A model generated the notes under the pieces. The model was not told the DNA's origin. It made no database searches and saw only the letters and a list, made by a program, of their open reading frames with translations. From Hyphomicrobium sp. LHD-15 (GTDB lineage Bacteria > Pseudomonadota > Alphaproteobacteria > Rhizobiales > Hyphomicrobiaceae), in contig NZ_JAVIFT010000001.1 in assembly GCF_031157355.1 (NCBI RefSeq), positions 62,001 to 126,000 on the forward strand: DNA of 64,000 bases, written 5' to 3'. Each line of letters starts with the position of its first letter. The first letter of the stretch is position 1. Below, piece by piece: positions 1-8,055 of this stretch. Both the position numbers and the translations under genes were made by a program.

Positions 1-1392
1 TCGGAGATGGCCGACAAGGGCGGCGTCGGCATCGAACTCGACCTCGATCACGTGCCCCAGCGCGAAGCGAACATGACGGCCTACGAGATGATGCTCTCGG
101 AAAGCCAGGAGCGCATGCTCATGATCCTGAAGCCCGGCCGCGAGGCCGAGGCCGAGGCGGTGTTCCACAAGTGGGGTCTCGACTTCGCAGTCATCGGCGT
201 CACCACCGACACCGGCCGCATGGTGGTGAAGCACAAGGGCGTCATCGAAGCGGACCTGCCGGTGCCGGTGCTCGCCAACTCGGCGCCGGTTTACGAGCGT
301 CCGTGGGTTCCGACGGTTCCGCCGCAGCCGGTGCTGCCGCAATGGGTGAAGGCACCGAACGGCAATCTCGACGCCTTGAAGACGATGTTCGGCGCGCCGG
401 CACTTTGCTCGCGCCGCTGGATCTACGAGCAGTACGATCACATGGTGATGGGCGACACCATCGGGCGCCCCGGTGGCGATGCGGGCGTCGTGCGCATTCA
501 CGGCACGCAGAAGGGCCTCGCGGTCACCTGCGATGTCACGCCTCGCTATGTGGCCGCGGACCCGGAGATGGGCACCAAGCAGGCCGTGGTCGAGACGTGG
601 CGCAACCTCACTGCCGTCGGCGCCGATCCGATCGCGATCACCGACAACATGAACTTCGGCAACCCTGAACGCCCCGAGATCATGGGACAGTTCGTGGGCT
701 CGGTGAAAGGCATGGCGGAAGCCTGCCTCGCCCTCGACTACCCCGTCGTGTCCGGCAACGTCTCGCTCTACAACGAGACCAATGGCGTCGGCATTCCGCC
801 CACGCCCGCGATCGGCGCCGTGGGGCTTATTCCCGATGTCGCGCACATGGCCGACATCCGCTTGAAGCGCGAGGGCGAACTTCTAATCGTGCTCGGCCGC
901 GAGCAGGGCTGGCTCGGCCAGTCGCTCTATCAGCAGATCATCTGCGAGAAACTCGAAGGCGCTCCGCCGCCGGTCGATCTCAACGAAGAGATCAAAGCCG
1001 GCCGGCTCGTGCGCGCGCTGATCCGCGAGGGCAAGGTGTCGGCGGTGCACGACATCTCGGACGGCGGGCTTCTGGTCGCGGTTGCCGAGATGGCGCTGGC
1101 CTCCGGCGAAAAGGGCAGCGGGCTCGGCGTCGAGCTATTTGCCTACGAGGGCAAACTGCCGGTGCACGCGATCTGGTTCGGCGAGGACCAGGGCCGCTAC
1201 GTGCTGGCCGTCGATCCCGAGCGCGCCGAAGAGGTCGTCGAGCGGGCGCGTCTGTTGGCGCTGCCGGCACGTATCGTCGGGCGCACGGGTGGCGATGCGA
1301 TCACGCTCAAGGGCGAGGAGCCGCTGACGCTCAAGGAGCTGGCCGCGATCAACGAGGCCTGGCTGCCGACATACATGGCTGGCGAGGTTTAA
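1..1392 (+). CDS. purL: Phosphoribosylformylglycinamidine synthase subunit PurL (3' part)
   Basis: The reading frame is open from base 1, so the gene starts upstream of the window and only about 463 C-terminal residues of a normally ~735-residue protein are visible. PurL makes formylglycinamidine ribonucleotide from FGAR, ATP and glutamine-derived ammonia in de novo purine synthesis, with PurS and PurQ as partners in the cytoplasm. Family hallmarks seen are NMNFGNPERPEIMGQ, the glycine-rich VSGNVSLYNET stretch, GAVGLIPD and VHDISDGGLLVAVAEM, all from the AIR-synthase-like half-domains. The stop is TAA at 1390-1392. Identification is firm; only the start is missing. Confidence 0.97.
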   Translation, partial: SEMADKGGVGIELDLDHVPQREANMTAYEMMLSESQERMLMILKPGREAEAEAVFHKWGLDFAVIGVTTDTGRMVVKHKGVIEADLPVPVLANSAPVYERPWVPTVPPQPVLPQWVKAPNGNLDALKTMFGAPALCSRRWIYEQYDHMVMGDTIGRPGGDAGVVRIHGTQKGLAVTCDVTPRYVAADPEMGTKQAVVETWRNLTAVGADPIAITDNMNFGNPERPEIMGQFVGSVKGMAEACLALDYPVVSGNVSLYNETNGVGIPPTPAIGAVGLIPDVAHMADIRLKREGELLIVLGREQGWLGQSLYQQIICEKLEGAPPPVDLNEEIKAGRLVRALIREGKVSAVHDISDGGLLVAVAEMALASGEKGSGLGVELFAYEGKLPVHAIWFGEDQGRYVLAVDPERAEEVVERARLLALPARIVGRTGGDAITLKGEEPLTLKELAAINEAWLPTYMAGEV

Positions 1393-1423
1393 GAGGCCGC
1401 CTTTGCAAGGCCTGACGGACGTC

Positions 1424-1497
1424 CGTTGCGCAGAGCCGTCGCGTTCGCGACGGCTCAACGGCGGTTTCCGCATGTCTGCTTCGGGCCAGAAGCGGAC
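1424..1497. repeat. Palindromic elements downstream of purL
   Basis: Two adjacent hairpins. The first (1433-1456) has arms GAGCCGTCGCG and CGCGACGGCTC around TT and belongs to a 36-base block (1424-1459) that recurs, slightly diverged, at 2242-2277. The second (1474-1482 with 1489-1497) has arms GTCTGCTTC and GAAGCGGAC with one mismatch and a 6-base loop. No U-tract follows, so they look more like dispersed palindromic repeats than terminators, although they may stabilise the purL 3' end. Confidence 0.6.
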
Positions 1498-1631
1498 AAG
1501 CAAACACACCGCTTCGACGCGGCTTAAGCGACCGCATCTTTAACCGCGGGCAAGAGACGACGCATCCCGAACAACAGGGATCGCGCCTCTTGCGATGCCG
1601 CGCTATTTTTTATTTGCTCCGAGCGACGACG

Positions 1632-1934
1632 TCAGCCGGGTAAGCACAACCAAGCGCCCAGGCAGGTTTTGGGTGTCGACACCTTGCATGCCATCTGCCA
1701 AGAGCGACACGTCGTTGTACCCGACCCGTCTTCGCACTTCGTGTGGACAGGGCCTTTGCCCTCGCGGCCCTGCCCATAAATGATGTTCGCAAGACCGTTC
1801 GTCGCGAAGGTCTCGGCGATACCGCGGGTCACAGCTTCGCCGACCGACCCGACTTTGACGCAATCGGCTTGAGCCGACGCCGAAAGTGCACAGATCGCTG
1901 CCGTGGCGGCTAAGCCGAGCTTGAAAATACGCAT
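1632..1934 (-). CDS. Small secreted Cys-containing protein, unknown
   Basis: A 100-residue protein. The start is set at the ATG ending at 1934 because GAGGGG lies a few bases upstream and an N-terminal signal peptide (MRIFKLGLAATAAICALSASAQA) begins there; the frame is open farther upstream but that part looks non-coding. The mature part has six Cys (DCVKVG, HTKCED, TTCRSW, MACKVS, KTCLG, LCLPG), suggesting a disulfide-stabilised periplasmic or exported protein. I do not recognise the family. Between its start and the next gene lie about 425 bases carrying a second copy of a palindromic repeat. Confidence 0.7.
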   Translation of the reverse strand: MRIFKLGLAATAAICALSASAQADCVKVGSVGEAVTRGIAETFATNGLANIIYGQGREGKGPVHTKCEDGSGTTTCRSWQMACKVSTPKTCLGAWLCLPG

Positions 1935-2359
1935 TTGCCCCTCAGTAAAATGACCTAATTCCTGCCTGGAAACTAGGTCAGCGCGTGGCCTTCGACAACA
2001 GAGTCGGCCTGCTGCAGGCTCGTTTATCCCGCAAGGAACCTGAAAGCGTGCCGCATTTGTCACGCATCCGGCGGCCTGGCCTAAAACTCGAAGTAATGCT
2101 CGCGTTCGAAGCGAAAACATTGAACGCCGTTGCCCGATTGCCCGCCGAACCGGGCGTGAGTTCAAAGAACCTCTTCGACACAATCAGGCATGGCCGGAAA
2201 CGGCTGCTGATCCTTCTACCTTGCGCGTGGAACCCGCACTTCGTTGCGCAGAGCCGTCGTGTTCGCGACCGCTCTCCGGCTGATAAGATCACGCGCGAGG
2301 CAACCGCTGGCCAATTCTATGATTGCGATCGCAATGTGTGAAAAAGCGTCAGCGCGACG
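1935..2359. other. Intergenic stretch with one repeat copy
   Basis: No gene is supported here. The stretch holds the promoter region of the leftward gene ending at 1632, the second copy of the purL-downstream palindrome at 2242-2277, and a perfect 14-base palindrome ATTGCGATCGCAAT at 2322-2335. A 118-codon rightward frame crosses it but runs through the repeat and has no ribosome binding site, so it was not called. Confidence 0.5.
2242..2277. repeat. Second copy of purL-downstream palindrome
   Basis: The 36-base block matches 1424-1459 closely: both begin CGTTGCGCAGAGCCGTCG and continue GTTCGCGAC. In this copy the inner hairpin arms have decayed (C to T in the left arm, G to C in the right arm). 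Two copies 800 bases apart, both intergenic, indicate a dispersed repeat rather than a gene-specific terminator. Confidence 0.6.
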
Positions 2360-2833
2360 TTAGGGCAGAACCAACTGGCCTTTGTATTTGCCGCCGAACA
2401 GGGTGTCCGTCAGCCCCTCGTACATGTACGTGCCGCCGCCACTGGCCCCTTCGTATTTGCCCGTGCCGCCGGTGTACTTGTACGTATATTCTTTGAGATG
2501 TGAGCCCTCCTCCCAAGTCATGGATGCCTTGTCTCCGTCCTTATAGTTGTTGGCGCAGGTCCCGGCCCCCTTCCAACTCCCGTCAGGCATGTACTCGTAT
2601 TTTCCAACGCAATCCTGAGTTAACTTCGGTGCGGTGGAGTCATCGGGGATGAGGACGCATCGTTGGGTAAGATCGACCAACTTGTGTCCCTTGTCAGGCT
2701 CCGACTCTTTCAAATTGTCGTTGACGCAAGCGATGGCGCCCGCTTCGTCGATGCTCTCGCCTGCAATTGCCAATCCACCGCCAAAAATAAACATCGTTGC
2801 AATTAATTTAGCTAATAGCTGCTTCAGGCTCAT
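2360..2833 (-). CDS. Secreted protein with Gly/Tyr-rich C-terminal half, unknown
   Basis: A 157-residue protein with a clear signal peptide (MSLKQLLAKLIATMFIFGGGLAIAG) and four Cys in the mature part (IACVND, QRCVLI, QDCVGK, GTCANN). The second half is rich in short beta-like segments with Gly, Lys and Tyr (YKYTGGTGKYEGASGGG, GKYKGQLVLP), compatible with a small beta-barrel or lipocalin-like fold. The start is fixed by AGGAGG six bases upstream of ATG. It lies about 50 bases downstream of the diheme cytochrome gene on the same strand and may share its transcript. I cannot assign a function. Confidence 0.8.
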   Translation of the reverse strand: MSLKQLLAKLIATMFIFGGGLAIAGESIDEAGAIACVNDNLKESEPDKGHKLVDLTQRCVLIPDDSTAPKLTQDCVGKYEYMPDGSWKGAGTCANNYKDGDKASMTWEEGSHLKEYTYKYTGGTGKYEGASGGGTYMYEGLTDTLFGGKYKGQLVLP

Positions 2834-2887
2834 GGTGTCCTCCTGTGTTGCAGAACACGTTGCCGTAGAAGATGCCGTTGCTTTGGC

Positions 2888-3532
2888 TCAGGAGTTCGGA
2901 CAAGCCGCTCCCGCGTCGGCCCATGCCTGGATCAGCGCGCCGAACTCCTTCTGAGTTCCCGGTGCGGGCTCGCGCCCTTTCCCCGGAGCCCAACCCCAGC
3001 CGACCAGCGTATCCTCGGCCATGTGGTGGATCAGCTCCTGCATGGACTTCCCGCCGTTGCGTTGCGGATCCTTGATCTGCTGGCAAATCTCGCCGAGCGT
3101 CTTGCCAAGCCATGCCATCTCGACCGGCGCAATATGCCATTGAGGGTGCCCCGGCACTCCGAAACGCACGCCAGCCGGATCAAAGTTCGCCTGACCATGG
3201 CACGTGTTGCAACGCATCCCGATGGCGCCCATACCGTCCTCTCCGCGCGTCACTAACGGCTGATGGGGGCGGTGGTCGTCGCCTTGTGCCGGGCGGTTGC
3301 CGGGCGGATGGCAATTCGTGCAGCGCGGGTGCTGGATCACGCGACCCGCTTCCTCAAACAACGCAATGGATCGCGCGGACGAATCTTTCAGGTGATCGAA
3401 GGCGGAGACGGGCTTCAATGATTGCCGGTTGCGCGTTTCGCCGGCGGCCACCGACCAACCTGCCAGTGCGGCGACCGCGCAGACGCCCCAAACCCTGAAC
3501 AGATTGCGCGAGGAGAAGACAACCGCCATCAT
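2888..3532 (-). CDS. Diheme cytochrome c (isoquinoline 1-oxidoreductase subunit-like)
   Basis: A 214-residue secreted protein with two c-type heme sites, CTNCH (residues 71-75) and CNTCH (108-112), after an N-terminal signal or anchor around residues 11-31. Segments such as HPRCTNCHPPGNRP, PAGVRFGVPGHPQWH and GTQKEFGALIQAWADAG recall proteins annotated in proteobacteria as isoquinoline 1-oxidoreductase subunit, which are really periplasmic diheme cytochromes that may accept electrons from molybdenum hydroxylases. No molybdenum hydroxylase gene lies nearby. The start has tandem ATGs preceded by GGAGG. The family call is good; the redox partner is unknown. Confidence 0.85.
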   Translation of the reverse strand: MMAVVFSSRNLFRVWGVCAVAALAGWSVAAGETRNRQSLKPVSAFDHLKDSSARSIALFEEAGRVIQHPRCTNCHPPGNRPAQGDDHRPHQPLVTRGEDGMGAIGMRCNTCHGQANFDPAGVRFGVPGHPQWHIAPVEMAWLGKTLGEICQQIKDPQRNGGKSMQELIHHMAEDTLVGWGWAPGKGREPAPGTQKEFGALIQAWADAGAACPNS

Positions 3533-3747
3533 TCAACCCTCCAAGCAGCGCACCGCGACGAGGATTGCGACGCGGTTGCAATGACAGGCGCGACAGCGGC
3601 AGGTTTTGCCGTTCCTCGCGCGATCGATGATGGAAAAGCTCGCCATTCACGCCTCGTGAATCCCAAGGCACTCGCCTCATAGCGCAACGTGCGACGGCGG
3701 GAATGGTTCAGCCGGTTGTGCTCGGCTCGGCAGCAACGCCTCGCGCC

Positions 3748-4599
3748 TCACAGCCCGAGAAGCGCGCTCGCGATGCCGTTGATCGCGAGGTCGATCTCGG
3801 CGCTCTTGTCGTCGCCGTCGCCGATGAACCACGCGGCGGACAGGCCGGTCCAAGCGACAATCCACTCGAGCATGCGAACCGGCTCGACTTGCGCCGTCTC
3901 CGCCACGATCTCGAGACGGGATTGCAAACGGCCCGGCAGAACGCCGACCGGCCGGCTTGGATCGCTCAAATCCGGGTTCGTGAAGATGTTGGCAAAGTCG
4001 AAGGCCCTCTCGCCGAGCAGGCCATGCGGATCGATTGCCAGCCAACCCCGCTCGCCGAAATCGAGGACGTTCTCGTGGTGGAGGTCGCCGTGGAGCGCCG
4101 TGACGCATCGCGGTTCCGACAGCAGTCTGCGGGCGGTGACGGCCGCCTTTGCAAGATCGGCATGTTGACCGGCGATATCGAAAAGCGGCTGAAACCACAC
4201 GTCGAGCGGATTGAGATCGGGAGTGGGCTCGCGCCGCGCGGTGTGCAAGCGCGCTGCAGTCTGGCAGAGGATCCGACAGGCTTCGCCATCGTGCCCCGAG
4301 CGCGCCATATCGGCCAGGTCTCGCACGCCAAACGCCCGCTCCAACAGCAAAGCCTTGTCGTCAAACGCGAGCACTTTCGCGGCGCCGTCTCCATTCCACC
4401 AGCGCATCAATTCGTATCCGCGCCGCTCGTCGGGTATTCGCGCGACCTTGAGCACCGCGGGCGCACCGTTTCGGCGGACCGGAAGAACCCAGCTGGAGTG
4501 GGTCGTCGTGAGCGCGCCGTCGGGCTTCAGTCCCCACGTCTCGATGAACTCCAGGACTTCGGACGCCAAGACATCCTGCGAACTCAATGGATCATCCAT
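3748..4599 (-). CDS. Aminoglycoside/hydroxyurea phosphotransferase-family kinase
   Basis: A 283-residue APH-fold small-molecule kinase resembling the streptomycin 6-kinase/hydroxyurea kinase family. Visible are the ATP-lobe lysine in PAVLKVAR, the catalytic loop HGDLHHENVL and the metal-binding IDPHG, followed by GERAFDFANIF typical of that family. The length is normal. It lies 15 bases downstream of the aldehyde dehydrogenase gene on the same strand, so the two are probably cotranscribed. Chromosomal members are common and many have unknown substrates, so antibiotic resistance is possible but not shown. Confidence 0.85.
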   Translation of the reverse strand: MDDPLSSQDVLASEVLEFIETWGLKPDGALTTTHSSWVLPVRRNGAPAVLKVARIPDERRGYELMRWWNGDGAAKVLAFDDKALLLERAFGVRDLADMARSGHDGEACRILCQTAARLHTARREPTPDLNPLDVWFQPLFDIAGQHADLAKAAVTARRLLSEPRCVTALHGDLHHENVLDFGERGWLAIDPHGLLGERAFDFANIFTNPDLSDPSRPVGVLPGRLQSRLEIVAETAQVEPVRMLEWIVAWTGLSAAWFIGDGDDKSAEIDLAINGIASALLGL

Positions 4600-4614
4600 T
4601 CCGCTTTGGGTGGG

Positions 4615-6042
4615 TCACTCCCCCCAGCCGCCGATGGCCTTGACCTCGAGGTATTCCTCGAGGCCGAAGCGGCCCCACTCGCGGCCGTTGCCGGATTGCT
4701 TGAAGCCCCCGAACGGCGCACGGCGATCGTTCATCACGCCATTCAGATTGACGTTGCCCGCGCGAATGCGGCGCGCAACGCGACGCGCCCGCTCGATATC
4801 GGACGACGACACGTAACCCGCCAATCCATACGGCGTGTCGTTAGCGATGCGTACGGCGTCGTCCTCGTCCCTGTAGGGCACGATCGACAGCACGGGACCG
4901 AAGATCTCCTCACGCGCGATCGTCATCTCGGGCGTGACGTCCGCGAACACCGTCGGGCGCACGTAGAAGCCCTTTTTCAATCCCTCGGGGCGTCCGGTGC
5001 CGCCGGCCGCGAGCGTCGCGCCTTCGGCGATGCCGCTTTCGATCAGGCGCTGGATCTTGTCCCACTGCGTGCGATTCACGACCGGGCCAAGATCGATGCC
5101 TGCCGCGCGCGGATCGCCGACGCGCAGACTGTTTGCCACGGCGGCCGCGATCTCGGCCGCCTCGTTCATTCTATCCGCCGGCACCAGCATGCGCGTCGGC
5201 GCGTTGCAGGACTGGCCGGAGTTGTTGAAACAGTGGCGTACGCCGCCGCCAACTGCCTTCTCGAAGTCGGCGTCCGGCAGAATGATGTTCGCAGACTTGC
5301 CGCCGAGCTCCTGCGTCACGCGCTTGACGCTCGGCGCAGCGCGGATCGCCACGTCGATGCCGGCGCGGGTCGAGCCGGTGAACGAGATCATGTCGAGACC
5401 TGTGTGAGCGCTCATGGCCGCTCCGACGTCGGGCCCGAGACCGTTCACGAGGTTGAACACGCCGGCCGGCACGCCCGCCTCGTCCAACACCTCCGCCAGA
5501 ATGAGCGCGCAAGTGGGTGTGAACTCCGACGGCTTCAGCACCATCGTGCAGCCGGCGGCGAGCGCAGGCGCCACCTTGCAGGCGATCTGATTGAGCGGCC
5601 AATTCCATGGCGTGATCATGCCGACGACGCCCACGGCCTCGCGAACTATCTGCGCATGCCCGATCCGTTCCTCGAAGGCATAGGCCTTCAGCGCTTCGAG
5701 GGTCGTCATCAGGTGGCTCAAGCCGGCGCCGGCGTGCGCCCGCTCGGCCAGCGTCAGCGGCGCGCCCATCTCGTCGGACACGGCGGCCCCGATGTCCTTC
5801 ATGCGCTTCGAATAGAGGGCCATGATGCGTTCGAGGAGCGCGATGCGGTCCTCGCGCGACGTGGCTGCGAAGGCCGGCCAAGCGGCACGTGCAGCGGCAA
5901 CCGCGCAGTCGACATCGGCGGCGCTGCCGATCGCGATTTCGTAGAGGGTTTCCTCCGTGGCAGGATTAACGACCGGGAAGGTTTTCGGCTGCTCCGGCGC
6001 AACCCACTTGCCCCCGATGTAGAATTTCGACCGATCGACCAT
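4615..6042 (-). CDS. NAD(P)-dependent aldehyde dehydrogenase family protein
   Basis: A 475-residue cytoplasmic ALDH-superfamily enzyme oxidising an aldehyde to its acid. Catalytic features are complete: TPWNWP with the conserved Asn (residue 147), FTGSTRAG of the cofactor-binding region (221-228), general base Glu246 in ELGGKSAN, nucleophile Cys279 in NNSGQSCNAP, and EEIFGPVL near the C terminus. The length is typical. It heads a two-gene unit with the kinase at 3748. The substrate cannot be read from the sequence. A long frame on the opposite strand spans both genes but has no family resemblance. Confidence 0.93.
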   Translation of the reverse strand: MVDRSKFYIGGKWVAPEQPKTFPVVNPATEETLYEIAIGSAADVDCAVAAARAAWPAFAATSREDRIALLERIMALYSKRMKDIGAAVSDEMGAPLTLAERAHAGAGLSHLMTTLEALKAYAFEERIGHAQIVREAVGVVGMITPWNWPLNQIACKVAPALAAGCTMVLKPSEFTPTCALILAEVLDEAGVPAGVFNLVNGLGPDVGAAMSAHTGLDMISFTGSTRAGIDVAIRAAPSVKRVTQELGGKSANIILPDADFEKAVGGGVRHCFNNSGQSCNAPTRMLVPADRMNEAAEIAAAVANSLRVGDPRAAGIDLGPVVNRTQWDKIQRLIESGIAEGATLAAGGTGRPEGLKKGFYVRPTVFADVTPEMTIAREEIFGPVLSIVPYRDEDDAVRIANDTPYGLAGYVSSSDIERARRVARRIRAGNVNLNGVMNDRRAPFGGFKQSGNGREWGRFGLEEYLEVKAIGGWGE

Positions 6043-6169
6043 CTCGCTGATCCAAATGCCTTAGTTGCCGGCGCACTCATGGCATGGCGCGCCGGGAGAT
6101 GCCAGCCTTGGGGCGCGGGGCGGGTTTGCTCGCCTCGCATGCCGCAAACGCTCGAGGAGAGACACGATT

Positions 6170-6306
6170 AGAAATAGAAAAGTAACTTCGTTTTTGATTT
6201 TAATTTTCTCATTCTTTTCTAGTTTCGCCGCGAAAACTTCCCTGGATAGATAAAAGTTTAAGTAGATTGGCTCATGCTGGCTCTCAGGTTTTTGGGAGTT
6301 TCAGTC
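6170..6306. promoter_or_regulatory. AT-rich divergent intergenic region
   Basis: Between the leftward aldehyde dehydrogenase and the rightward repeat protein lies a marked AT-rich tract (about 6170-6265, with runs such as GATTTTAATTTTC) in an otherwise GC-rich window. It probably contains the promoter of the repeat-protein gene. Nothing coding is supported. Confidence 0.4.
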
Positions 6307-7110
6307 ATGCGTACCGCAACCGCCTGCGGGCTGCTCGTCGCAGCTCTCGTTCCACTGTCTTTGGATCACTATCCGAGCCCCGCGCCTGAGGCGCGTATCT
6401 CGATGCCAACGCTCGGAAGCGAGGTTCAGTCCTCGATTCTGACCGCGCTCTTCACGGCCCGGCGCAACGCCGAGATCAGCAGATCTCTCGCCAAGGTCGC
6501 GATCGTGCGCGAAAAGGAGTTCATCGCCGCGCGCAATCGCGAAATCACCCGTTCGATGGCTGCCAGCGCGCTCGCTCGGCCCGCCTTGTACGCGGCAGCG
6601 CGTGCCGACCAGATCGAAGCCTGGCGGAAACCCGCCGCCCGCGTCCAGACCGCCATGTTCGCCGCCGCTCGCAACGCCGAGATCCGCATGGCCATGGCGC
6701 GGCATGAGCGCGTTCGCCCCATGCTGTTTGCCGAAGCGCGCAATCGCGAAATCGAGATGTCGGCGCACAAGGTTGAAACGACGCGGCTCGCGGCTTTCGC
6801 TGCCCAGCGCAACCAGGAGATCGCTTCGTCGATCGAAGCGACCGAGCGCAACCGCCTCGCGATGTTCGCCGAAGCCCGCAACCGTGAGAGCGACGTGAGC
6901 CACGCGCTCGTCGGCCAGCATCGCGCACTGGCGTTTGCCGCCGCCCGCAATGCCGAAATCGAGCTCTCGCTGGCCCGTGTGAAGGGAGAATCCAATTTCG
7001 CCGCCCTCGGCCGTATCGCACCGCACATCTTCGCGGCCGGCCAGATGGAGGGCAGCCGGATCGAAACCGGCAGTATCAACCGCTGGCCCGCCCCCACCAT
7101 CGGCCGCTGA
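6307..7110 (+). CDS. Secreted protein with eight 23-residue tandem repeats
   Basis: A 267-residue protein starting at the ATG at 6307, which has GGGAG upstream and opens a signal-peptide-like segment (MRTATACGLLVAALVPLSL); an ATG at 6274 has no such site. From Thr at 6442 to Ser at 6993 the protein is eight consecutive repeats of exactly 23 residues with no gaps, consensus xxxFaaARNaEIxxS then a variable half ending mostly in Arg. The Ala/Arg/Glu pattern predicts amphipathic helices. The DNA has diverged between units while phase and key residues (F, ARN, EI) are kept, suggesting selection on protein structure. A degenerate ninth unit may follow. The family is not recognised. Confidence 0.8.
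   Translation: MRTATACGLLVAALVPLSLDHYPSPAPEARISMPTLGSEVQSSILTALFTARRNAEISRSLAKVAIVREKEFIAARNREITRSMAASALARPALYAAARADQIEAWRKPAARVQTAMFAAARNAEIRMAMARHERVRPMLFAEARNREIEMSAHKVETTRLAAFAAQRNQEIASSIEATERNRLAMFAEARNRESDVSHALVGQHRALAFAAARNAEIELSLARVKGESNFAALGRIAPHIFAAGQMEGSRIETGSINRWPAPTIGR
6442..6993 (+). repeat. Eight 69-base coding repeats
   Basis: Unit starts are 6442, 6511, 6580, 6649, 6718, 6787, 6856 and 6925. Each encodes 23 residues with F or Y at position 4 (one I-shifted unit keeps F), ARN or a close variant at 7-9 and usually EI at 11-12. Unit 3 is the most diverged (YAAARADQIEAW). Nucleotide identity between units is visibly lower than conservation of the key residues. Confidence 0.85.
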
Positions 7111-7164
7111 TCGCAAAACTGCCCGCACAAGCCTTTTCCTTCGTTTTCTCCCCCTGTAGACTGC

Positions 7165-7195
7165 ATCAAGGCCGCCTTGCCCGGGCGGCCTTGAT
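7165..7195 (+). terminator. Strong hairpin upstream of bolA
   Basis: A perfect 12-base stem (ATCAAGGCCGCC with GGCGGCCTTGAT, 7-base loop) lies 24 bases before the bolA start. It is followed by CGTTTC rather than a long U-tract, so it may terminate transcription from the repeat-protein gene or act as a leader structure for bolA. Confidence 0.5.
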
Positions 7196-7218
7196 CGTTT
7201 CAGGAGAACACGCCCCCA

Positions 7219-7455
7219 ATGCCCATGGACCCGACCGAGATCGAACGGCTGATCAAGGCAAAACTTCCGGACGCGACCGTCGTGATCCAGGATCTTGCCG
7301 GCGACGGCGATCATTACGCCGCCAAGGTGGAAAGCCGGGCGTTCAAGGGCAAATCCCGGGTGCAGCAGCATCAGATGGTCTACGACGCGCTCGGCGGGCG
7401 CATGGGCGGGGTGCTGCACGCGCTGGCCCTGACGACCACCTCCCCCCCGGATTGA
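7219..7455 (+). CDS. bolA: BolA/IbaG family protein
   Basis: A 78-residue BolA-fold protein, the usual length of the short BolA type that pairs with monothiol glutaredoxins to bind or deliver [2Fe-2S] clusters. Family features are the IERLIKAKLPDA opening, AGDGDHYAAKVES and the HQMVYDALGGRMGG segment; the His residues HY and QHQ are candidate cluster ligands. AGGAGA precedes the ATG. grxD follows 123 bases downstream on the same strand, matching the functional partnership, and purL lies upstream as in many Rhizobiales, here with several genes in between. Confidence 0.93.
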   Translation: MPMDPTEIERLIKAKLPDATVVIQDLAGDGDHYAAKVESRAFKGKSRVQQHQMVYDALGGRMGGVLHALALTTTSPPD

Positions 7456-7578
7456 CGGCCTTTTTCGGCCTCATCCAGGCTCGCTTCCGGGCCGCATTGA
7501 CAAGCGCCCGCGACACGCCACATCTACCCAGCGATATTCACCGGCGCGAGGCCGGGTGTTCAGAACAAGGTTTGCACC

Positions 7579-7920
7579 ATGAGCGAAGCGGCCGCCCACG
7601 AGGCGATCAAAAAGACCATCGAAAGCAACGACGTCGTTCTTTTCATGAAGGGGACGGCGAAGTTCCCGCAGTGCGGATTCTCGGCCCAGGTTGCACAGAT
7701 CCTCAACCACCTCGGCGTTCCCTACAAGGACGTCAACGTGCTCGAGGACCAGGGCCTGCGTGAAGGCATCAAGAGCTTCACCAACTGGCCGACGATCCCG
7801 CAGCTCTACGTGAAGGGCGAGTTCATCGGCGGTTGCGACATCGTCCGCGAGATGTTCCAGGCCGGCGAGTTGCATGACCTGATCCATCAGAAGGGCATCG
7901 CCCACACCAATCACGGCTAA
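7579..7920 (+). CDS. grxD: Monothiol glutaredoxin, Grx4/GrxD type
   Basis: A 113-residue monothiol glutaredoxin with the CGFS active site (Cys32 in FPQCGFSAQ), preceded by VVLFMKGT and followed by the glutathione-binding TFPQ-equivalent segment [23 protein letters not shown] glutaredoxins bind [2Fe-2S] clusters with glutathione and form complexes with BolA proteins, encoded just upstream. A GC-rich hairpin (7921-7948) follows the stop. Identification is firm. Confidence 0.96.
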   Translation: MSEAAAHEAIKKTIESNDVVLFMKGTAKFPQCGFSAQVAQILNHLGVPYKDVNVLEDQGLREGIKSFTNWPTIPQLYVKGEFIGGCDIVREMFQAGELHDLIHQKGIAHTNHG

Positions 7921-7948
7921 GGCGCGACGCAGCGAAGCGCTGCGCGCC
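7921..7948 (+). terminator. Hairpin after grxD
   Basis: Immediately after the stop, CGCAGCG (7928-7934) pairs with CGCTGCG (7938-7944) around AAG, extended by GGCG/CGCC across a 3-base bulge. There is no U-tract directly after it, so intrinsic termination is only possible; it may instead protect the 3' end. Confidence 0.4.
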
Positions 7949-8055
7949 GCCGCTCTGATCACCGGGGACCCCTGCTCCCCGCCAAATTTTTGCCGTGCGC
8001 GAGCCCTCCTGATAGGCTCGCGTGAGTTGTCGGGCAAAGCGGAGCGGACGGGCGA

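Noticed and set aside
1985-2341. A 118-codon rightward frame
   Set aside because: It runs through a dispersed palindromic repeat and lacks a ribosome binding site and domain features.
3748-4599. Kinase as a proven antibiotic-resistance gene
   Set aside because: The family match is to APH-like kinases in general; the substrate cannot be deduced and there is no mobile-element context.
3703-6171. An 822-codon rightward open frame
   Set aside because: It is antisense to the kinase and aldehyde dehydrogenase genes, both of which carry intact family motifs; the frame has no recognisable domain and reflects high-GC codon use.
6442-6993. 69-base periodicity as a possible CRISPR-like or satellite array
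   Set aside because: The units are coding, have no spacers and are divergent at the DNA level.
6301-7419. A 372-codon leftward frame opposite the 23-residue repeats
   Set aside because: It inherits periodicity from the sense strand; the sense frame has a ribosome binding site, signal peptide and phase-conserved repeats.
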